A DNA stretch of 17,259 nt from Marinilabilia sp. UBA5340 (lineage in GTDB: Bacteria > Bacteroidota > Bacteroidia > Bacteroidales > Marinilabiliaceae): NCBI GenBank assembly GCA_002411085.1, contig DHQK01000263.1, forward strand, positions 3,159 through 20,417. The letters are read 5' to 3'. Positions 8,513 through 14,002 of this stretch are shown here, piece after piece (the stretch's first letter is position 1; every line of letters begins with the position of its first letter). The position numbers and the translations under genes were made by a program. The notes beneath the pieces were generated by a model. It was given only the letters and a program-made list of their open reading frames with translations. It searched no databases and was not told the origin of the DNA.

Positions 8513-8529
8513 TCCCGAAAATTTCGGGA
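8513..8529. repeat. 17-base near-perfect palindrome upstream of the yqgE-like gene
   Basis: Arms TCCCGAAA (8513-8520) and TTTCGGGA (8522-8529) are exact reverse complements around a single central A. It ends 24 bases before the ATG at 8554. The one-base spacer makes it more like a protein-binding dyad than an RNA hairpin, although a smaller hairpin is possible. It could also be a copy of a dispersed palindrome; only one copy was noticed in this window. Confidence 0.5.
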
Positions 8530-8553
8530 ATCAATTCTTAAAAAAATATACGG

Positions 8554-9147
8554 ATGAAAAATCTCGATTTTAATATCTTCCAGCCCGGTAAAACCTCCCT
8601 GCAGCCTGCCGCAGGACGAGTGCTCATTGCTGAGCCGTTTCTGCAGGGGCCGTATTTTGGCAGGTCAATTATTCTTATTACAGAGCATAACGATAAGGGA
8701 ACGGTTGGCCTGGTTTTAAATAAATCGACCGAATTGTATCCTGATGAGGTGATTGATGATATCCTCAGCTTTGAAGGAGAATTGTTTGTCGGAGGTCCCG
8801 TAAGTTCCAATACCCTGAATTTTCTTCATACCCTGGGCCCCCTGGTGCCAGGAGCAATTCAGATTACTAATACTGTTTATTGGGGAGGAGACTTTGATCA
8901 TCTCAAACAAATGATAAACGAGGGAGAAGCGTCCAGCAGGTCGGTGAAATTTTTTGCGGGTTACTCCGGTTGGGCTCCCGGACAACTGGAGGGTGAACTT
9001 GCTGAGAACAGCTGGGTGGTGTCTACATTGAGCGATGATTTGATTATGACCCGGGAGGTTGAGGATATATGGGAAAAAGGAATGTCTCAGCTGGGTGATA
9101 TTTATAAAACATGGACCAATTTTCCCCGCAATCCGGCATTTAATTGA
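8554..9147 (+). CDS. YqgE/AlgH family protein (UPF0301)
   Basis: This 197-residue cytoplasmic protein belongs to the YqgE/AlgH (DUF179) family. The diagnostic N-terminal part is present: GRVLIAEPFLQGPYFGRSIILI (about 22-43; note the A-E-P and F-x-R-S-I-I-L-I elements), the GTVGLVLNK segment (50-58) and the VGGPVSSNTLNFLH region (about 80-93). The YSGWAPGQLEGEL motif (about 136-148) is also characteristic. Length is the family standard (185-200). The biochemical function is not established; AlgH was named from an alginate regulation phenotype in Pseudomonas, but the family is broad and probably not specific to polysaccharide. It stands alone, facing away from the wza-like gene and converging with the aminotransferase gene, whose stop is 9 bases away. 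Confidence 0.95.
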   Translation: MKNLDFNIFQPGKTSLQPAAGRVLIAEPFLQGPYFGRSIILITEHNDKGTVGLVLNKSTELYPDEVIDDILSFEGELFVGGPVSSNTLNFLHTLGPLVPGAIQITNTVYWGGDFDHLKQMINEGEASSRSVKFFAGYSGWAPGQLEGELAENSWVVSTLSDDLIMTREVEDIWEKGMSQLGDIYKTWTNFPRNPAFN

Positions 9148-9156
9148 TTGGGGATT

Positions 9157-10029
9157 TTAATCCGGAACAAACTTTCTTATTTGGTTATTGAGCCAATTTT
9201 CAATTTGTTTTGGGATGCGATTGAAATACCTTTTGTGATCCATGGCTACGACCCACCGCAAACCGCTAACGCTATTGGTGAGAAAAATTTCTTCTGCTTC
9301 CAACAGCTCTTCCCGTGTGGTACCGCTACATTCTTTAACTTCCAGACGGGATTCTTCTGCAAAGTTCAGGATTTGTTTACGCATGACGCCATTTACGCAT
9401 CCTGCCGAAATGGAAGGGGTATGGAGTTGGTTGTTTTTAACCCAGAACAGATTGGAACTGATGCTTTCAATGATTTTTTTGTCCTGATTGACGATGAGGC
9501 AGTCGTCCCAATGGTTTTCTTTTTTGTGAATACCTGCGAGAATGTATGGGGTACATGAAAGTGTCTTATAGGCTGAAGCAAAATTCCAGCTTTTTGGGAA
9601 GTCTGAGAAAACCCCAATGCGCAGACCTTCCTGATTCAAATGGTATCCTTTGTCGGGCAGGGGAGCAGCTTCCAAAAGCCAGGAAGGGCTGTTGGTTTCT
9701 GGAGTATAAAGCCCTCCTTCGCGTCGAAAAACCGATAATCTTATTCGAACATCATAGAAATAGCGGTTTCTGACAATCAGTTTTTCGATGTGTTCTTTGA
9801 GTTGTGAAAGAGGAGGAAGTCCGGCAGCGGTAAGCTTTAAGGTGGCCATCCCCCTCAGAAGCCGGTCATAATGATCTTCAAAAAAAAGGGGAACTGTTTT
9901 ATGGCATCTGATGGTTTCGAACAAACCATCCCCATAGCGAAAAGCCCTGTTTTCAGATGAAAATAAAGGGCGTCCGGTTTCATAGAAATGACCGTTCAGA
10001 ATAAGATATTTCTTATTTCCGGGAGGCAT
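9157..10029 (-). CDS. Class-IV PLP-dependent aminotransferase (IlvE/PabC-like)
   Basis: This 290-residue fold-type IV PLP enzyme belongs to the family of branched-chain aminotransferases, D-amino-acid aminotransferases and aminodeoxychorismate lyase. Seen: NRAFRYGDGLFETIR (27-41), the usual N-terminal signature; Lys155 in SAYKTLS as the predicted PLP-binding lysine; and a complete match to the class-IV signature from Glu188 (ESISSNLFW) through Thr204 to Arg217. Downstream, FLTNSVSGLRWV matches the conserved T-N-S-x-x-G region. Substrate cannot be assigned from sequence; PabC-type lyase (folate synthesis) or a branched-chain or D-amino-acid aminotransferase are all possible, and no pabA/pabB lies nearby. 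It is the last gene of the holA-rhomboid-aminotransferase unit, 13 bases after the rhomboid gene. Confidence 0.9.
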   Translation of the reverse strand: MPPGNKKYLILNGHFYETGRPLFSSENRAFRYGDGLFETIRCHKTVPLFFEDHYDRLLRGMATLKLTAAGLPPLSQLKEHIEKLIVRNRYFYDVRIRLSVFRREGGLYTPETNSPSWLLEAAPLPDKGYHLNQEGLRIGVFSDFPKSWNFASAYKTLSCTPYILAGIHKKENHWDDCLIVNQDKKIIESISSNLFWVKNNQLHTPSISAGCVNGVMRKQILNFAEESRLEVKECSGTTREELLEAEEIFLTNSVSGLRWVVAMDHKRYFNRIPKQIENWLNNQIRKFVPD

Positions 10030-10042
10030 GGTTCAGCCGTGT

Positions 10043-10666
10043 TTAAAAATTAAAACTTATGAGTTCGTTGAAAAAATGAAGGGCCAGCCGTGGCTCGTAG
10101 AACAGCGGAAAAACCAGCCCGTAGATGGCTCCGTAATAATGGGCATCGTGTCCGATATTGTCCACATTCTTTCCGGCCATATATTTGGAGTAAATGATAT
10201 ACAAAACACCGAAGATGATGCCGGGTATGGGAATAATTCCAAAAAGGAGAATGGGGTTGTAAGGATTGAAAAGTATAGAAGTGAATACCACTGCAGATAC
10301 AGCCCCCGAAGCTCCTACTGCATTGTAATGAGGATTGTCTTTTTCTTTTTTGAGGGTGGAAAGTGTGGATACGACGATAGCACTTACGAAAAGAATCAGA
10401 TAGCGGATCACTGTTCCTCCGTCAAAGGCCTGGTCGAAATAATAAAGTACGGCCCGGCCAAATGACCAAAGTACAAACATATTGATGAGCAGGTGTATCC
10501 AACTTCCGTGAACCAGGCCGTAAGAAAGCACACGGTAATACTCTCTGCGGTGTACTATCTGCCATGCGTTGAACTGGAGCTTTCCGAGAATATCCGGCCG
10601 ACTGAAAGCAAAAATGCTTACCAGCGAAATGATAATGATAAGTATGGTGTTAATGTCTAATTGCAT
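10043..10666 (-). CDS. Rhomboid family intramembrane serine protease
   Basis: This 207-residue polytopic membrane protein has the complete rhomboid active site. HGSWIHLLINMFVLWSFG (53-70) supplies the oxyanion-region His and Asn62. GASG at 118-121 holds the nucleophile Ser120, and AHYYGAIYG (175-183) holds the catalytic His176. About six hydrophobic segments are visible: near 7-21, 50-75, 88-103, 117-132, 139-160 and 174-190. The size matches the minimal six-helix bacterial type with no cytosolic domain. Such enzymes cleave transmembrane helices of substrate proteins; the substrate is unknown. It sits 12 bases after holA and 13 before the aminotransferase, so it is almost certainly cotranscribed with both. 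Confidence 0.94.
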   Translation of the reverse strand: MQLDINTILIIIISLVSIFAFSRPDILGKLQFNAWQIVHRREYYRVLSYGLVHGSWIHLLINMFVLWSFGRAVLYYFDQAFDGGTVIRYLILFVSAIVVSTLSTLKKEKDNPHYNAVGASGAVSAVVFTSILFNPYNPILLFGIIPIPGIIFGVLYIIYSKYMAGKNVDNIGHDAHYYGAIYGLVFPLFYEPRLALHFFNELISFNF

Positions 10667-10678
10667 AACTGAATCTCT

Positions 10679-11692
10679 TTAATGCATCATTTTAAATACC
10701 ATCTCCTGCAACAGATCTCCCTGGGTTGCTGAGTTGTTGTTGAATCCTTTGGACTTCATATCTGTTTCGCGCAACAAAGAAACGATCCGCCGACATTTGC
10801 CCCAGTTAAATCTTCGGGAGGCAGCTTTGTAATCTTTTTCCATGTAGCTGTTACGAATGCCGATAGCCGAAAGGTTTTGCTGGCTCTTGTCGCGCAAGGC
10901 AATGTAAAGCATTAGCTTGCTGAAGAAGGAAAAAAGCAGTCCGATGGTCATCTGGATGGGGTAATCTTTGGGGTTTTGAGCAAAAATGCGGGCAATTTGG
11001 TTGGCTTTGTAAACATCTCCGGTGATAATGGCCTTCTGCAATTCAAAATTGTTAAAGTCCTTACTGATGCCAACATAGTCCTGAACATGCTGGGGAGTGA
11101 TGGTTTTCACTTCGTTGCCAACCGCTGTCTTCAGCTTGTCGAGCGCCTTTACCACATTTGAAAGCTTATTTCCCAGATGATCTACCAACATCGTATTTGC
11201 TTTTGGGTCAATCTCCAGATTTAGCGTTTTCATATATTTGCTGATCCAGGGCCCCATTTGATTTTCGTAGATCTTTTTGGTCTCAAGCGTAACAAAATCA
11301 CCTTTGGCAAGTGCCTTCCAGGCCCTTGTGGTTTTGTTGAACTTGTCACGATAATTGATGACCAGCAGAGTGGTGGGGGAGGGTGTTTTAAGATATGCTT
11401 CCAGAAATTCAAGATCTTTTTTGAAATCTTTGATGGCCTGCGCCTCTTTGAGTATAATAACCTGCCGCGGTGCCATCATGGGATAGCGACGAGCTGCTTC
11501 CAGCACATCTTTCAGTGTTACATCTGCCCCATAATAGACCGTTTGATTAAAGGCTTTTTCATCTTCGGTGAGGGCATTTTTTTCGATGTAATCTGTGATG
11601 TAATCGGCATACCAAGGCTCTTCACCCATCATAAAGTATACCTGGGCATATTGGCCTTGTTTTAGTTGTGTTATTATTTGCTCAAATGTCAT
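10679..11692 (-). CDS. holA: DNA polymerase III subunit delta
   Basis: This 337-residue protein is the delta subunit of the clamp loader, which opens the beta clamp during replication. The start chosen is the ATG at 11692 (MTFEQIITQLKQGQ) because the typical HolA N-terminus follows at once (QVYFMMGEEPWYADYITDYI). An in-frame ATG at 11737 would add 15 residues but would place a strong promoter element (11714-11721) inside the coding region. Other marks are the MMAPRQVIILKEAQ strand-turn, the TLLVINYRDKFNK segment, and the VDHLGNKLSNVVKALDKL motif of the domain II/III region. Length is normal for HolA. It is the first gene of a three-gene unit with the rhomboid and aminotransferase genes. Confidence 0.93.
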   Translation of the reverse strand: MTFEQIITQLKQGQYAQVYFMMGEEPWYADYITDYIEKNALTEDEKAFNQTVYYGADVTLKDVLEAARRYPMMAPRQVIILKEAQAIKDFKKDLEFLEAYLKTPSPTTLLVINYRDKFNKTTRAWKALAKGDFVTLETKKIYENQMGPWISKYMKTLNLEIDPKANTMLVDHLGNKLSNVVKALDKLKTAVGNEVKTITPQHVQDYVGISKDFNNFELQKAIITGDVYKANQIARIFAQNPKDYPIQMTIGLLFSFFSKLMLYIALRDKSQQNLSAIGIRNSYMEKDYKAASRRFNWGKCRRIVSLLRETDMKSKGFNNNSATQGDLLQEMVFKMMH

Positions 11693-12013
11693 AAATCGGT
11701 TTCTTTGGATCCACAAAGATAAAATTTTAATGGCCACCCTCCGTGAAATAGATCTTCTGATTTATTATTGTCAGCCAAAAGTCATAACCCAAAACCTCTC
11801 TTCTGTTGCAGCTCCGCAGCTTTTGTTTTTCAGGCAAATGTTACAGTTAACGATTTGTTACTGCTCATCGGTTCAACTCAAAACCCGAAACCCAAATTTA
11901 TGGTGCAAAAACCTCTACGTCCTGAGGGGAAACCACCAGCCCGCATAACCATTACGAAAATTTAAAATCAGAAACACGGAACCAGGAACTCTGAACTATC
12001 AACCCTAAAACCT
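11693..12013. other. 321-base intergenic region upstream of holA
   Basis: The gap between the holA start and the stop of the AMP nucleosidase gene holds the holA promoter at its left end and a degenerate heptad repeat over its right half. The open frames on the plus strand (11730-11948, 11768-11965) are rich in Asn, Gln and Cys, have no recognisable motifs and are best explained as chance. I see no clear terminator for the AMP nucleosidase gene. Confidence 0.65.
11714..11721 (-). promoter_or_regulatory. -7 element of the holA promoter
   Basis: The minus strand reads TATCTTTG, an exact TAnnTTTG match, 22 bases before the chosen holA ATG, predicting a leader of about 15 bases. No canonical TTTG is seen 19 bases upstream; TTTC lies at 11748-11745, 23 bases away. 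The element also settles the choice between the two holA start codons. Confidence 0.55.
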
Positions 12014-12035
12014 TCAGGTGTCAAACTTCAGGTGT
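11875..12035. repeat. Degenerate heptanucleotide repeat (AACnnnn, 7-base period)
   Basis: The triplet AAC recurs in a fixed 7-base phase at 11875, 11882, 11889, 11910, 11931, 11973, 11980, 11987, 11994 and 12001: ten of the twelve AAC triplets I count in 11875-12011 share one phase. The following four bases are variable. The best block is 11973-12007, five consecutive units. The last part contains an exact 9-base direct repeat TTCAGGTGT (12013-12021 and 12027-12035) spaced by two heptads, which runs into the 3' end of the AMP nucleosidase gene. This looks like the decayed remains of a tandem heptamer array. Confidence 0.6.
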
Positions 12036-12790
12036 TTTACAGATTTTCCATTATTGATAATTTCCTTTAATGAGTCGATGCCTACCTGAAGATGTTGGTT
12101 GACAAATTCTTTGGTGACTTTTTTATCACTGGCATCAGTTTTAATTCCCGTGGAAATCATTGGTTGATCTGAGACCAGGAGCAGGGCTCCTGTAGGAATA
12201 GAATTGGCAAAGCCAACAGTAAAGATGGTAGCCGATTCCATATCTATAGCCATGGCGCGTGTTTTGGCCAGGTATTTTTTGAAACGTTCGTCGTACTCCC
12301 AAACCCTTTTGTTGGTAGTAAAAACGGTACCGGTGTAATAGTCGCGACCATAATCGCGGATGGTTGTGGAAACCGCCCGTTGCAGACTAAATGCAGGTAG
12401 CGCTGGTATTTCGGGTGGGAGGTAATCGTTGGAAGTACCGTCACTTCGGATGGCGGCAATGGGCAGGATCAGATCGCCCAGTGTGTTTTTCTTTTTTAGC
12501 CCACCACATTTTCCCAGAAACAATACCGCCTGGGGATTAATGGCACTTAATAAATCCATGATAGTGGCAGCATTGGGACTTCCCATCCCAAAGTTGATGA
12601 TGGTGATTCCATCGGCACTACAGTTGGGCATGTTGTGATCTTCTCCGATAATGGGGGCGTTGTGCCATTTGGCGAAAAGCTCAACATAGTGGTTGAAATT
12701 GGTAAGTAATATGTGTTGAGTGAATTCTTTTAGGGGGCGTCCGGTATATCTTGGAAGCCAGTTTTCTACAATCTCGTTTTTGGTCTTCAT
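12014..12790 (-). CDS. AMP nucleosidase (short, AMN-like)
   Basis: This 258-residue enzyme of the PNP/UDP phosphorylase superfamily matches the short AMN-like AMP nucleosidase group, which hydrolyses AMP to adenine and ribose 5-phosphate. Seen: NFGMGSPNAA (66-75), the phosphate-site glycine loop; FLGKCGGL (91-98); AIDMESATIF (181-190) with the Met-Glu pair that contacts ribose; and LLVSDQP (204-210) with Asp208 as the likely general acid. E. coli Amn is about 480 residues and carries an extra N-terminal domain absent here; the short form is common in Bacteroidota. Another nucleoside phosphorylase activity cannot be excluded. The ATG at 12790 is preceded by a -7-like element at 12818-12825. 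The last codons lie within a 14-base direct duplication. Confidence 0.88.
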   Translation of the reverse strand: MKTKNEIVENWLPRYTGRPLKEFTQHILLTNFNHYVELFAKWHNAPIIGEDHNMPNCSADGITIINFGMGSPNAATIMDLLSAINPQAVLFLGKCGGLKKKNTLGDLILPIAAIRSDGTSNDYLPPEIPALPAFSLQRAVSTTIRDYGRDYYTGTVFTTNKRVWEYDERFKKYLAKTRAMAIDMESATIFTVGFANSIPTGALLLVSDQPMISTGIKTDASDKKVTKEFVNQHLQVGIDSLKEIINNGKSVKHLKFDT

Positions 12791-12817
12791 TTTTTTGTTT
12801 GGTTTACGGTTTTTTTA

Positions 12818-12825
12818 CGAATATA
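12818..12825 (-). promoter_or_regulatory. Candidate -7 element for the AMP nucleosidase gene
   Basis: The minus strand reads TATATTCG, 7 of 8 to TAnnTTTG, 27 bases before the ATG. Its expected -33 region (about 12845-12850) lies on the coding-side spacer of the divergent promoter at 12859-12866, so the two promoters overlap. Confidence 0.35.
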
Positions 12826-12858
12826 GTTGATTTTTCGCTCAGCCTGCTCCGTTTATCT

Positions 12859-12866
12859 TATTTTTG
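12859..12866 (+). promoter_or_regulatory. -7 element immediately before the HsdR_N-like gene
   Basis: TATTTTTG is an exact TAnnTTTG match ending only 4 bases before the ATG at 12871. Transcription would start at or within a base or two of the start codon, predicting a leaderless mRNA. A TTTC at 12833-12836 could serve as a weak -33 box at 22 bases spacing. Confidence 0.5.
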
Positions 12867-12870
12867 CACC

Positions 12871-13323
12871 ATGGAGAACTTAAATTTGCCGGCTTATTCT
12901 TTTAAATACAAGGAAGAAAAGAATAAAAAGTTTATCTGGGATGAGGTGCGGGGAAAGTTTGTGGTAATCACTCCTGAAGAGTGGGTGCGCCAAAATTTTC
13001 TGCGTTTTATGACCGGTCAACTTGAGTATCCGGCTTCTTTAATAGGGGTGGAAAAGATGCTGAAGGTGAATGGACTCTCTCAGAGATGTGATATTCTTCT
13101 TCACAACCGGCAGGGAACTGCCGTGATGGTGGTGGAGTGTAAGGCTCCTGCCGTGGCTGTGAATTCCAAAACTCTAGCTCAGGCAGCGCGCTACAATACC
13201 ACGCTGAAAGTCCCTTACCTGGTGCTGACCAATGGTCGCCAGCATTATTGCATCCGGGTAGATCTGAAAACAGGAGAATATGAAGCGCTTTCCAAGTTCC
13301 CGGCATTCGAAGAAATGCAGTGA
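12871..13323 (+). CDS. Stand-alone type I restriction HsdR N-terminal domain protein (PD-(D/E)xK nuclease-like)
   Basis: This 150-residue protein matches the HSDR_N_2 type domain otherwise found at the N-terminus of type I restriction motor subunits. The ATG at 12871 is chosen because homologous sequence begins there; an in-frame ATG at 12751 would overlap the divergent gene and add a non-homologous stretch. Seen: PEEWVRQNFL (35-44), then the PD-(D/E)xK core with Asp74 (QRCDILL), Glu89 and Lys91 (VVECKAP), and Gln104 in TLAQAARYN. All key residues are intact, so nuclease activity is plausible. No helicase domain, methylase or specificity subunit is nearby, which argues against a restriction system. 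As I recall, this small protein is common in Bacteroidota genomes near holA; its role is not known to me. It is divergent from AMP nucleosidase. Confidence 0.9.
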   Translation: MENLNLPAYSFKYKEEKNKKFIWDEVRGKFVVITPEEWVRQNFLRFMTGQLEYPASLIGVEKMLKVNGLSQRCDILLHNRQGTAVMVVECKAPAVAVNSKTLAQAARYNTTLKVPYLVLTNGRQHYCIRVDLKTGEYEALSKFPAFEEMQ

Positions 13324-13334
13324 AGAGGTTATTC

Positions 13335-13369
13335 TCAGGCAGAAGTTGATCAGGCAGAAGTAGTTTCTG
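13335..13369 (+). repeat. 12-base direct repeat with small hairpin after the HsdR_N-like gene
   Basis: TCAGGCAGAAGT occurs at 13335-13346 and again at 13350-13361, with 3 bases between. The second copy runs into a 5-base stem, CAGAA (13355-13359) and TTCTG (13365-13369), followed by TTTATT, a weak terminator-like element for the plus-strand gene. It lies in the convergent gap before the acetyltransferase gene. Confidence 0.35.
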
Positions 13370-13415
13370 TTTATTCAACAGATTGTTAGGTTTGCCAGAG
13401 CTAAAAAAATAGTTT

Positions 13416-13940
13416 TCAAGGGGCGATTTTCTGATACATCAGCTCATCGCGGAAGCCGGCAGGTGTTTTTAGCCACTCTTTTTTTCTGCCGATGAACTGA
13501 AAATCGAGACTTTCAAATAGTTTAATGCTGGCTTCGTTATCTTCTGATATATCGCAAAAAACCTGATGAAGCCCCAGGTGCGAAAAGGCATATTCGGTGA
13601 AAAGTGCCACTGCCTCACGAGCATGACCTTTGCCCCTTGCGTGTTGATAAATCATGATTCCGATTCCTCCGCGGGAATGATAGGGGTCAAAATCGAAAAG
13701 ATCTATCATTCCGATACTTTCCTGCTTGTCCTCCCCAGGGATATCGATCATTAAACGCAATTGTTTGGTTTGGTAGATATCCAGCGAAATCTGATTGATG
13801 TAAGTAACAATTTGATGCCTGCTAAAAGGGGTCAGCGTGTTGCTTACCACCCAGAGATCCATTTGGTTTTCCCATTGGTATAAAAGATCTGCATCCGTCG
13901 GTTCAAGGGCCCTGAGAATTACTTTGTCATTTTTGATCAT
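13416..13940 (-). CDS. GNAT family N-acetyltransferase (RimJ/RimL-like)
   Basis: This 174-residue protein has the single GNAT domain. It starts at ATG 13940 (MIKNDKVILRALEPTDADLLY), the normal beginning for this subfamily; a TTG at 13949 would add three residues only. Seen: beta-strand 1 with VILRALEPTDAD; the IGMIDLFDFDPYHSRGGIGIMI segment (core strands 2-4, about 74-95); the acetyl-CoA pyrophosphate-binding motif HARGKGHAREA (about 99-109; Q/R-x-x-G-x-G type); and the NEASIKLFESLDF signature (about 134-146), where Asn and the following helix contact the cofactor. Relatives acetylate protein N-termini, spermidine or small amines; the substrate is not predictable here. It is monocistronic, converging with the HsdR_N-like gene and carrying its own strong promoter. 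Confidence 0.92.
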   Translation of the reverse strand: MIKNDKVILRALEPTDADLLYQWENQMDLWVVSNTLTPFSRHQIVTYINQISLDIYQTKQLRLMIDIPGEDKQESIGMIDLFDFDPYHSRGGIGIMIYQHARGKGHAREAVALFTEYAFSHLGLHQVFCDISEDNEASIKLFESLDFQFIGRKKEWLKTPAGFRDELMYQKIAP

Positions 13941-13959
13941 AGAGTTCAATTTATGCCGG

Positions 13960-13990
13960 CAAAAATAAAGTATCGTGACCGGATGTCAAA
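13960..13990 (-). promoter_or_regulatory. Canonical Bacteroidota promoter of the GNAT gene
   Basis: On the minus strand TTTG (13990-13987) and TATTTTTG (13967-13960) are separated by exactly 19 bases, a full match to the TTTG-N19-TAnnTTTG consensus. The -7 box ends 19 bases before the ATG at 13940, giving a leader of about 13 bases. It lies between this gene and the stop of the upstream TPR/PD40 gene at 14003, so the GNAT gene has its own transcript. Confidence 0.75.
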
Positions 13991-14002
13991 AATGACGAAC
14001 AA

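Larger units (their letters stand above)
8053..8553. other. 501-base intergenic region between wza-like and yqgE-like genes
   Basis: This divergent gap holds no convincing gene; the short open frame at 8051-8272 on the plus strand starts inside the wza-like start region and has no family features. The left third carries the minus-strand promoter candidate and a leader hairpin for the wza-like gene. The right end carries plus-strand elements and two dyads ahead of the YqgE gene. The middle (about 8230-8440) is AT-rich, and I see nothing definite in it beyond a 10-base palindrome at 8346-8355. Confidence 0.7.

Noticed and set aside
11693..11737. 15-residue upstream extension of holA to an earlier ATG
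   Set aside because: The exact TATCTTTG promoter element at 11721-11714 lies inside it, and the typical delta-subunit N-terminus starts at 11692.
11730..11965. Two overlapping open frames of 65-72 codons on the plus strand in the gap upstream of holA
   Set aside because: They overlap the holA promoter and the heptad repeat, have a composition unlike neighbouring proteins (rich in Asn, Gln, Cys) and show no recognisable motif.
12751..12870. Longer N-terminus (40 extra residues) for the HsdR_N-like protein
   Set aside because: It would overlap the start of the divergent AMP nucleosidase gene and include the promoter element at 12859-12866; the domain begins at Met 12871.
12871..13323. Defence system made of the nuclease-like protein and AMP nucleosidase
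   Set aside because: Both look like conserved single-copy Bacteroidota genes; they are divergent rather than in one operon, and there is no sensor, ATPase, mobile element or other defence gene nearby.
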